Program-made: the position numbers and the translations under genes
Assembly (NCBI GenBank): GCA_032622095.1
Contig: CP136069.1
Coordinates: forward strand, 71,941,319-72,005,318
Direction: 5' to 3'
Source of the DNA: Siphonodentalium dalli
Taxonomy: Eukaryota; Mollusca; Scaphopoda; Gadilida; Siphonodentaliidae
Length of the DNA stretch: 64,000 nt
Shown: positions 44,601 through 56,600 of the stretch, one piece after another
Numbering within the stretch: the first letter of the stretch is position 1
Layout: each line of letters begins with the position of its first letter
Notes under the pieces: model-generated
What the model saw: the letters and a program-made list of their open reading frames with translations, nothing else
Database searches by the model: none
Told to the model about the DNA's origin: nothing

Positions 44601-47600
44601 AAAGCTGCACCAGCATAGCTCTCAATGCCTTTGAAGATGGTGCTTGCAGCATATCATCCGCGATTTCTACGTCTGATGCTGTATTAAAACAAACAATGTC
44701 ATTGAAGCATGCATGCGACTCACATGGAGAGCATTGCAGACTTCACAATGATGGTGACAAAAGCATCAAATTAAAGAATTGCAGTGTTGTAATGGACCTT
44801 TCCACGGCTGTCTATCAAATAATTATTAGCAGATATTTTCTACCATTCAGCGACTGAGCTGGTCGCTTGATGCAATGAAAATGTTTCGTTTACCTTACTT
44901 TTGATATCCGCGCAAACTATCAGTGTTAAATTCCCTGTATACAAATCATAATATACTGTATCCTCCCACTAGTGAATATATAGAATATACGCATAGTGTT
45001 TCTGAATAACAAATTTAATCCACTAGTGGGATTGGCGATTTACACCACGAGCTTCAGTGAGTGGTGTAAATCGCCAATCCCACGAGTGGATTAAATTTGT
45101 TATTCAGAAACACTATGTGTATATTTTGTTTATGCCACGATCTTTACAATGCGATGGATAAACACTTTTCCGTTCAAATTGTATGGAGAAAGTTTAATCC
45201 ACTCTGCGAAGTTTATGCCACGATCTTTACAATGCGATGGATAAACACTTTTCCGTTCAAATTGTATGGAGAAAGTTTAATCCACTCTTCGAAGTTTAAT
45301 CAACAGTAGGCATGTTTAATCAACAGGTGTTGATTAAATTTAAAATTTAAATAGCTGGCTTTATTTATATAGTAAGATAGGCGATCGTGGTATAAATGTG
45401 TGAAACATCCATTGGATGTCACGTGCAGAACGCTTACTTGGCAGTTCCTGTTTATACGAATACAGAGCGTCACAGAGATGCCGGAAATGAATTGCACATG
45501 TCAAGGCAGTAGGCTGTTCAATGTAATTCAGAAATAATAAATTTAATGTTCAGACGCCAATAACGCATATATATTGGGCCACTGGCAGTAAGAACCATTA
45601 ACTGTATGGCCTTTAGCATCTGAAACAAGTTAAAGGCCATACAGTTAAAGGTTGTTACAACAACAATAAAACCCATTAAACCATCCAGATGGTTTGGTGA
45701 TTAGTCACGTCCAATGTCTGTCATGCCTGATGTCTCAGTTTGGTTCAGATGAAGAAAACTTGGTCTATCTCATTTAAAATTAACCCTTTCTATACTAATT
45801 TATGAACACTCGGTTATTAACAATGAACATATACATTGGAATGGCCTATGTTTCTTCTGGAGGGGTTTTCAGGAAAAATAAGCAGACAACAGATAATACA
45901 AGTACTAGTGCAGAAGAAGTCCTATTTGTTGGAGGGAAATGTTCAGATAATAAGTTCAACAAATGACTTTTGATCGTTTGTTGAACTTATTATCTGAACA
46001 TTTCCTAAGGGAATGACTTGTCCATGAGTCTTTTGTAAAGAAGGGGTTAAAGCATCATTTCACATGATAACCATGGTGGTGGGACAGAATATTGTTGAAT
46101 AAAATTATCTGCTGTTCATGAAATCATTTATTCCATTCTATCTACACACATTTGCAGCATATATAGTTGGTCTGAGACAGAATTATTTGTTTGAATATTT
46201 CTCGGGAGTTCAAAACACTACTGAGAAAACAATCCTATTCAGTCAATTTTAGTAACTTAATTCCATGCCACTTAACCCTTTACCCAACAGAAGGGCCCTG
46301 TGCCAATGCATTCTCTTATATATGCGAGTCGACCATAGGTCGCCTCGCATATATAAGAGAATGCATTGGCTTAACACATTAAAAATTATAAAATTGTTAA
46401 AGAATGTAAGAAAAAATGGTAAAAAGTGTTAAAAAAAAATTTTTTTTAGGCCAATGCATTCTCTTATATATGCGAGGCGACCTATGGTCGACTCGCATAT
46501 ATAAGAGAATGCATTGGCACAGGGCTAACTGTAACTATCACAATGTGGCCAAGGAGCCGGTTCCAATGATATCCATATTTGTATGGTTTTATTGAGACAG
46601 ACCGAAGATATTTTAGGCTGTTGAAGCTTTATTTGGCCGGTTTTGGCCGGTTTGTTGGGTAAAGGGTTAATAGCATATTGATTAATTGCATATTTTGGAT
46701 ATTTGCATAAAATTAGCTTCCACCAAATCATTACCTTCTATAAAGTCTATTTTAAAACTTGTTTTTACTTGCATGGAGATCACAATTGGAAAAAATTGTC
46801 CAGCTCATGAGGTGGATCAAATCCTGATAGTCATATCGATATTGAACCTGAGGTGGAGCAAACTTGTTCACAAAGAGGTTTACAGGCACCAAATCTCCTT
46901 GTACCCCATGATGGTACTGGGGGACATAATTTTGTCCCCTCATCAATGGACAAACAACCTCAAGTTTATTGTGTTTTTCATTGGATCCTTAAATTTATTC
47001 ATGTCAATAAGATGAATTCAGTTGCAACAGCTGAATGTGTTATGATCCCTACAACTACATGTAGATTTTCGTCTTAATGTCCCCTAAATTCAAAATGCAT
47101 ACGTGAATGTAAACAATTTCCTGGAACAATCCCTGACTAAAATCCAAGGCAAAAATTGTCCTAAACCAAAAAAAGGTCCCCAAGAATTCTCACCATAAGG
47201 CATAAGTTTTCACTTGGCAATATTTGGGTACACGATGATTTTCTACCTGGATGTTGATTTTTAACATTGAGGTCAAAGGATTCTAAATGAGACATGATCC
47301 AGGTTTCAATCTTCATATACTCCTGATGTTGCCAAAAGTAATGATGTTGTGCCCAAAATAATAAGCCTGCATTCTGACATTTTATGTGTTTTTTGGCAAA
47401 TTCTCACATTCAAATTAACATGAAGAATTCAAAAGCCGATCAGTGGATTTGATGTCAAATCCAAAATTCTAGAATGTTTAACGTCATGATTACTATGTAC
47501 TGTCAGTGTAAAGCTCATCCACGTATCGACAATGTTTCTCATGTGCTCAGACCCATGATTTCATGCATGTGAAATTATACCGCCGCCTTGGGTTACGAAG

Positions 47601-50600
47601 GGCATGGATATGCAATATGGGTGATCAGATTGTATATTACAACTGGATGTGAGGGAGCCGCATTAGCACAGTCGCTAAAGCGACATTTCGACTACCACAG
47701 AGAGGCAGTGAAGTGGAAACCTCTCCGCGATAATTTCTGCATGAGATTGAATCCACTCTGGGTTGCAAAACTCAGTTTACTGTGTCTAGGCATACCACAG
47801 CACTTGTGGGAGTGCCTCCTCCTAGTGCTGTGTGCAGTATGGTGCTAGAGTCTCACCATTGGATCGGTATCCAACGATAATGGCTGTCCCATGTATAAAC
47901 TTACCTGAGGTATTATGTGCTCATAAAAGAACCCTATATTGGGCTGGAGAACCACAGCGCAGCAAAATTGTAAAACAAAAACACCTGCAGAGGACCACAG
48001 TGGAAATGAGGTCTACCCTTTACTGTGTCATCCCAGGTCAAAAGGCAAAATAATCTCACTCACTCACATTTTAAATTTAATTCATAGAGGTGTTTAGCAC
48101 CAGTCTCACTCAAGCTAGACCAAGATCTCATTACAATCAACTGGGTCTAGAGACTCTGGTACTTACATTGATTTCAGCTATGAAAAGGGAATCCCCAGCT
48201 CACAACAGCTCATTAATATTCATGTTTCCAAATAAAGCACTGTTTTGATTGACATGCGACAATACCCACATGTGTTGGTAACAATGAAAATTCGCTTAAA
48301 CCTCCATCAAGCCTGTTTTGTCAAAGAAAACGGGAGCAAACTGCGCTACACGATTTAGCCTTCACAGGATTTATCATAACCTCAAAAGGAAATTGTGAGG
48401 TAGCAACAAAATGTATAATTATTAATAAACAAGAAGGAAATGGTGATATAAATCATTAATGATAAAACAAGCTATCTGTACTTTGTCATCTCCTTATTTA
48501 GAACATGCAATCACAATGTACTACGATTTAGAATACAACTGTAGTAAAATCGTTATTTAGTGTGTGACATAACGATATGTGTTAGGAGATAATACAGACT
48601 GGATAAAAAAGTTTTAATCTCTTTGCAAAAACAATTTGATCAGGTACACGATTTCTGTCTGACGATTTTCCAATTATGAAGTAAGTATACATTTATTAGC
48701 TGGTTTTTTAACCCACAATGGGTACAATGGGTAAATTTGTCGACGTTTGATCAGTTAATAAGTGCGATGTAACACAAGGTTTGCAATAACTACCGTTAGA
48801 TTACAGTCAAACACTCTGGGTTTGAATGAGTGAAAAAGTGTGAATATTAATTGCCTTTTGCCAGAATTAAGCTATGATCGGTTGAAGCATCGCATTCTTT
48901 GATACCATGGCTCTCTGTGAGATTACTATTCCATGGGGGTCGCTAGAACCAGTTGATTGTTATGAGATATTGTCCAGCTTGAGTGAGACTGGTTTAGCAC
49001 ATACATATCCATGTAGGAGATTATGTTTTTATGTTTACACATACCATAGTATGGTAAACATAGTGTCGTTGTCCGGATTGACCACTCGTCGTTAGTCCGT
49101 CCGTCTGTCTGTCTGTCTGTAGACACTTTACACATGGTGCGATAAATATTTTCTATCTGATCGGAACCAAATTTGGTATGTGAGTTTCTTGGCCCAAAAT
49201 ACAGATCGAGTTCGAATATGGATTTGATCGGAGTTATTTTTACAGAGTTATGGCCCTTTTTCGACTTAGAATTCACAAATTCTATGATAACTAAAAAAGA
49301 ACTGATCAGAACCAAATTTGGTATGACAGTTTCTCCACCTAAAATACAGTTCGAGTTCGAATATGGGTTTGATCAGATTATTTTTAATGGAGTTATGGCC
49401 CTTTGACAGAGAATTCATGCATGCTTCAATAAATCTACCAGTTTTCATCTGATAGGAACCAAATTTGGTATGTGAGTTTGTCAACTCAAAATACAGATCA
49501 AGTTTAAATATGGGTCAGATCCTGTTTTTTATACCAGAGTTATAGCCCCGTTTTAACTAAGAATTGAACAGATTTGAGATTTGCTTACAAAATATAACCA
49601 GAAGCAGTTTACAATGGACCTATCCATAGGGACCCGCCCCAATTTCAATTATAGCCAATGAGCCGATAGCTCAAACCCGGAAGCTACTTGCGCCTGCCTA
49701 GTGATATTAATCGCACCACAAGCGGATGGTTAGATACCATAGTAAGCTATAGGGAAATTACGAACACGAGAGCAAAATATGTCTTAAAAAGCTACAATGG
49801 TGTTGAAATGTGCATGGGGAACATGTCCGGTTGACGAACGATATTTATACAAATATCCCGGAGTGTTTTTAGTTCGGTTTCCTAAACCAGGACGTACTAA
49901 AGACAAGTGTTTACGCTGGATTTAATCACCTTCAGATAATGTTATAACTTGCCATAGGGGAAATGGGAAGTTAGCAAAACAAACCATAACACCTCAGCTA
50001 TGGGCTCGATTACAAAATACCAACAGCCCCTTAAATTTTCACACTTCCTGTACTGAGTGGGGTATGTTGTTTCACAATGCTTTGTCGGTATAATAAAGGT
50101 GATGACAGGAAGTATGATACTATTAATTTCACTGTGTTTGCGTAAATACTAATCACTGGTGATAAAATTGAACAATGACAACAAATGGGTCATTAATGAT
50201 ACTTGAATAAACGTGTCAACTTATAGTTACCCGAGACAGAGATATTCACTATAACATTTTGTACGAACAAAATAAATAAGGATAACTTTTACCGATAATC
50301 GGAGGACATGTTCATGTGAGTATTAATTCTATACTTTTCGGAAATACTTGCACGTGCACTAATATCATTCACAAAAATCATCAATGCATGTTAAATTTGT
50401 CTATTGCCATGTTCATTGACTACATTTACACATGTAGCGTACATGTATGGGACACTGGGCGGACCAAATCATTCGAAGATACTGAGAGCACCAATTTAAC
50501 ACGAATATTATTCATTTTATTTAGAAAAAACAACAAAACAAACATGTCAACGATTAACATGATTTTGTCAAGTGAAACTAGATGGCGTGTGACTGATTAG

Positions 50601-53600
50601 AAATAATATTACATGTATAGTAGATGAAATATGACAGGTCAAGTTGATTTGGAGATTATGTTGCCTATTTTCGTCATAACCGAAATTACGAGGATATATT
50701 CCATATATCTAAAATTCAGAAAGATAAAAGAAAAAACTTACCCGGATTTGCAGGAGCACATCGATTCGATAATTGTCTTTGTGATGACGCAGATTTCTAT
50801 ATGTATTCGATGTGGTGGTTGTGACTTTGCCATCGACCTATAACACTTCGAGTCAACCCTGATGCATTGGTTAACTTCACTCGTTCTAATGTCATGAATA
50901 TATCCCTGGGTATAATAATTAAGCCCCTTTTCTTGTGCCTTATTTGATAATTTATCAATGTCGGGTAAATAACAAATGTTGATATCGTCTGGAACATTTA
51001 AAAGCGTACTTGAAACACAAGATCCGTTCTCATCGGAAGCCATTTCAGCACTGAGATATAGTGAAATCGAGGTGGCTTGTGGTGCGTAGTAACAGTAACC
51101 ATGCAGTATACTGGTGGGCGGTCCCTATGGATAGGTCCATTAATTACCTGTGCTACAGTGAGAAAGAGACTAGAGCTAAACTCTATTATTGATAATGAAA
51201 TCTGATAGTCACTGCTGCTAGCCATCTGTTGTTTATTGCATTTCCATAGTGTGTGGACCCTGTTGGCTCAGGACTCCCACACACAGCTCTCTGAATTAGC
51301 CTATCAATGCAGTGTTCAAGTGGCATACCTGGTACAGTCTCCTAATTTTATAGAGTTAAAATTGTTAACCCTGGTCATCAATTTTATGCTTTTGTATATT
51401 TTTCATATAGTCATTCTCCTATTATATCCCCTTCACTTGTACGGTATGGACTTTTGTAGTTAGAATGAACTCCTCTCAACATTCCTGATACCGTGTAGAT
51501 AATACCTTTCATCTGATATATCTCATTTTATTGAGATGTATGTAAATTTGGTATGTGAGTATCTCAGCCCAAAATACAGATAGAGTTCAAATTTGAGTTT
51601 GATCCATTTTTTAAAACAGAGTTATGGCTTATGGATTTTCGCGTCCAGACTGAAAATAGCTGATCACTATCGCCAAGGTATGGGTTAAACATCTGCCGAT
51701 CGTGATCGGCCTCTCGTTTATTTCACATATGTGCCTTCCACATTCACAACATTGCATGCTTCATGGCTGGATTGTGATGTTTACAGTGAATCAGTCATTA
51801 TATATTTATGTTCAGCCAAACAAAGTTATTGTCTGTTTCTCAGACTTATAAGGGAAATATAAAAAAAAAAATTAGAAATCATTCTGTCGCTCGGCTCCAC
51901 AATGCGATGTCCACTATCGCTGTCCAATACTAACCACAAATTTAGATGGACACGTTTCAACTTCTATTTGTTATTTCTCTTTTTTATTTACGATAACATT
52001 AAAGATTTTTTTGGTTTGTTTTAAGCCAGATTTCTACGAGCATTTATTATCCCAAAAGATGCACTGAAGTCATAAAAAATACAACATGAAGCACAATTTA
52101 TGGGCCTCGTAAAAAAACAGTGCCTTTTGTATTCATCAGAACTCTGGAATAGGAAACGGAATGTCCGGAAAAGGTATACATGTACTACATTATCTTAACA
52201 TGAAACTGTTAAAAAAAAGTTCATGCACTGTTTTCTCCTTGTTTTAATCATGAAAATTATGTAGTCCGATAAATGTTTCAGAGTAACGACAACTCTGGAT
52301 GTTGTTACCGTGGTCTCCAGTTGCAATTTTTATGCGACCGCTGACTACAAAAATATAAGAAACAACACACATATTTTCAGCGCTATATCAACAAATTTGT
52401 TCTGAAATCTACCACGTACCCGTTGGTATTTTTGAGATACATGTACATTTTACCAAATTATGTATACATTATTTTGGGGTTCGAACAAGCCGTGTCCCTT
52501 TAAACTGCATGTACTTTTGTAGTACAACAGACTTGTATATTAAGATTGCATTAACCCTCAATCATGAAATGTAGTTTTTCACACCCAACCTGACCCAACA
52601 ATGTTTTTTGATAATTCGGCTGTAAACACATAAAAACCTTCCTGTATGATTTTTTGCTCATAAAAGGTGTGAATACTCAATAGAAACCTACCTGCTGGGT
52701 AATTTTGTGGGTAAAAATAAATATAATAGGCTGCCTGCCAACCCATTCTGAAAACAAAGTGTCCGAGAAAGAGATAATCAACTTTGTGTGGCCTTATGAT
52801 ACATTCATGTCATTTGATACATGTACTTACAATATTGAGTAACCAATGCTAAATTTATTCATGATATCTTATATGGACATGTGTTTCTATGGCAGTTCAT
52901 ATTATTCACTTACTAGTGCAATGTATTATGATTTGTTACGCTTCTCAGATCTTCAATAGACTCAAGTCTTGAAAAAGTGTACCTGTCATTTGCAGAATGA
53001 GGTCCCCAGAGGGTGAATTTAGTGCCGCTATCCCACACGGTAGGCTAGCATCACCAAATTCACCCTCTGGTGACCTCATTATGCTGAGGCCTCAATTGCT
53101 ATGGGAGACCGAGGATCAGATTTTAGGTTCCCCATTTGAAGTTGGTGATGTTAATCCATTAGCCACCTTGATTATGCATTTTATCTTCAGCTATATACAT
53201 GTATAGAATATACCGGTAGGTACTTAACAGAAGGATATAGAAACTTAACAGATGTACCTAAATACAATACTATGTTGAGACTATAGTCTATAGATACTTC
53301 CCAGAAGATGAGGCCTAAAGCAGAATAAGGCCCCCAGAGGGTGAATTTGGTGATGTTAGCCTGCTGTACTCACTAAATTCACCCTCTGGGGACCTCATTC
53401 TGCAAATGACAGACACACTGTTTCAAAGCGACTTGGGATATACATGCATCTTCCCTAAAATGTGCCACCTCTCCCTAATTCTGTCATAGGGAGAAGTGAA
53501 TTTTATCTCATTTGAATATGTTCTTACAGCATATTTAACACTTCCATGACTGGAGCTTTATGAAATTTTGCAAAAACCCTGTGTTAATGCATTCTCTTAT

Positions 53601-56600
53601 ATATGCGAGTCTCCCATTAGCCTAACAATATTTACATTGACCTTGTAAACCAGTGCATTCTCTTATATATGCGAGGCTCCCTAAGGAAGACTCGCATATG
53701 TAAGAGAATGCACTGGCTCAGGATCTTTAATGCTGCACCAGCTCTGCCCCCCCCCCCCCTTCATGAAAGGGTTAAACTGTATTTTTTTATTGTTTAGTAC
53801 ACATTGGTTTTTCAGTTCAAAATAGATTGTTTTTGGTAGAATTTTTGTTATTGAAAACCAGTTACCTTAGTTTTGAAAGAAGTGTGCAAATTGCTCCAAC
53901 AATTTTTTCGCAACAAAAATAGCTTAAAGACATATTATGTACTTGTTATGGTGCGTAAAACTGATGACTTAGTATCCAGGCACTATCAATTGGAGGAATA
54001 TAGCATTCTACTAATATTGCCGAAAATCAGAAGAAAATCGACCGTACCACTCCATAGAAAACATCGTCTGAACTACGCTCAATTGTAAATATTTACTACT
54101 TGATTCGAGACGCATCTATCGGTGATAAACTAACGAAAACGATTTCGCCATCGAGAGTCATTGCATTTAATTAATATATAAGAATGACGGTGTTTGTTGT
54201 CAATTTGGAAATAATATTTGTAAAAATTACTACTTTGAACAAGATTATTCTCTATTTATATTTGATCATCCTACCGGAGTGTTTCATATCACTTTAAATT
54301 AGTTCAGGGATCAGCCTACAGGCAGACATGGGAGATATCTTCCCTAAAATGTGCCACTTCTCCCTAATTTTGTCCGAAGTTCATTTCTCCTATATACTAG
54401 TATGCATATGTTCCTATGGCATATTTAAGCTGTATTTTTTTATTATCATAGTCTTTACTCATTATTATAACTTTATAAATTGTCTTTTGTATTGCATAAT
54501 AATTATTGGATCATAGAATGGTGGTGTTGTGGTGTAAATTTGAGCCATTATGACATCGCCTTAATAACAGTCCACTTCTCTCTTATAATCAAATAGAGAG
54601 AGAGAGAGAGAAGTGAAGTTTCACAATATGACACCTCTAGGCTGATCCCTTCATTAGTTACTAGTATGCCCTCTAGCTTTCATGAACTAGTTGCAACAGA
54701 ATTTTTCTTTACAGGAATAAATACTTCAACCTGAGTGAACCCAGAGTATTGAACAGTTCAGCCTGAGTGAACCCAGTGTATTGAACAGTCTGCATTTGAG
54801 AGTCTGAACCACTCTGTTATCCTTCACATTATATTTCATATTATTATCCATCCCTTAACTAACACTCTTTCTGATTGGGCAAAAGCCGTCACGTGATAAT
54901 CTGGGAAAAAGTCATATTGGACTCCCGAAAGTCATATTGGACTCCAGAGGGTTCAATATGACTTTTTTATCGGGACTCCGTGACGTCACGAATTAACTCT
55001 ATTGCAAAAATGAATCGGTGAAATTGTGATGCGCACGCAACACTGGTGGAGTTAGCAGACGTTTCACTTCCACATTGAGTTTTTTTTCACCTCCATGTTT
55101 ACTGTTCCAATCAGACTTTCTGATGATCAAATACAGGCTTTTATAGAGAATTAAGTGCTGACAAATACCAAAAATAACCACAAAAGTTATATTCCCTAAA
55201 TTTGGATAAACATACAGATGGATAATAAAAATGTCATTATACAATGTAGTGTACAGTATGTGTTTTTCTTGTATTTGTCCAGGTTGTGGTGAAAAGTCAT
55301 ATAGGACTCGACACTGCGTTCAATATGACTTTTCACCACAACCTGGACTTGTAAAAGAAAAACACATACTGTACACAACATTGTACATTAACTTTATACT
55401 ATCGAACGCGTAGCTGTCCAATAATAAGGGTTCACTAAGACTGTAAATACAAAAACCCATTATATGGATCTTCACGGTGACTCTAGAATCTAGATGTAAT
55501 GGGAGTTATTGAATTTTTCCGAATTTCCTTCAAATACATTGCCGCCAGCAGCCGTCTCAGATTTCACATTTGAATTCATCAGCACACCTTGCAATCAATA
55601 TTTATTGGAGAAATGTTTTGAAAATTTACAGGCAGGTTTTGGATTATTATTAGATTGAGCTATCAAATTTGAAAGATTTTCAATCAAAAACATGGCCGCC
55701 GGCAGCAACCTTTAAAGTTATTCTTTGCATGACTAAATCCTTCGGCACACCATATAACCAACCAACATTATCCATCCAATTGGTTCCAGACTTCATGTGT
55801 AATATTCAAGTGACCTTTTGATAAGAGCTATCAAAAACATGACCACTGGTAGCCATCTTGGATTTTACTCTTTGCATGACTAAGTTCTTTGGCATGTCCT
55901 ACAACCAACATTTTTTTATCTGATTGATCCCAAACTTCATATGGCTCCTCGTGTTGACCTCTAGTTTTACATTTCAACCGCATTCCTTATCGCTCCATTG
56001 ACTGTAATGTATGACATTATCCCTTCTTCAATTTGAGCTACAGTATCTTTGACACTTTCATTATACAACCTTAACCCTTCCATGACTGGAGTTTCCTGAA
56101 ATTTTGAGAAAACCCTGTGCCAATGTATTCTCTTATATATGAGACTCTCCAACTCCAATAGGGAGCCTCTCAAACATGTATATAAGAGAATACATTAGCC
56201 TAACAATATGTACCTGTACCTTGTAAGCCATTGCATTCTTTTACATATGAGAGGCTCCCTATGGGAGACTCGCATATATAAGAGAATAAATTGGCCAAAC
56301 AATATTTACCTTGTTAGCCAGTGCATTCTCTTATATATGAGAGGCGCCCAGCTCCCACCATGAAAGGGTTAATACAAACAATTTCTGTCATGATTGATAT
56401 TACCAAGGACACTTGGTTATAATTGGAAAGTATGTACATGTAACTGAAATTATTTTCAAGGTTTTTTAAATCTTGTGTATTTCACAGTGTGTTGCATAAC
56501 AAAGGCAATTAGATGTCCAACAATTTAATGACCATATTTGTTATTATTCATTAGATACAGGGAGATAACCTGACTCTAAAAATCAAAGATAGGAACGGTG

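Larger units (their letters stand above)
44266..45771. mobile_element. Possible large family-A element with nested insertions
   Basis: TAGACCAAGTTTTCTT at 44266 and the inverse AAGAAAACTTGGTCTA ending near 45771 match family-A termini. Between them lie a piggyBac-like MITE (44373-44637), a palindrome and a tandem repeat. No TSD was found, so the two ends may instead be separate remnants. Confidence 0.4.
49616..51138. mobile_element. ISL2EU-like DNA transposon, internally deleted (AT TSD)
   Basis: TIR GGACCTATCCATAGGGACC at the left and its inverse at the right, flanked by AT (49614-49615, 51139-51140). It holds two convergent partial genes: a THAP-like start on the plus strand (49797) and a SWIM/YqaJ-protein-type first exon on the minus strand (51043-50742). 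As I recall, ISL2EU elements encode a THAP-bearing transposase plus a YqaJ-type nuclease, which fits. At 1.5 kb it lacks both catalytic domains. Confidence 0.65.

Noticed and set aside
47651-47720. A functional tRNA gene
   Set aside because: Box A is plausible but box B is poor, no cloverleaf pairs properly, and the sequence continues for 400 bp to a simple-repeat tail, as in a SINE.
49023-49065. Hairpin TGTTTAC...GTAAACA as a regulatory element
   Set aside because: It has short arms, and such pairs are common in this AT-rich, palindrome-rich sequence; no further support.
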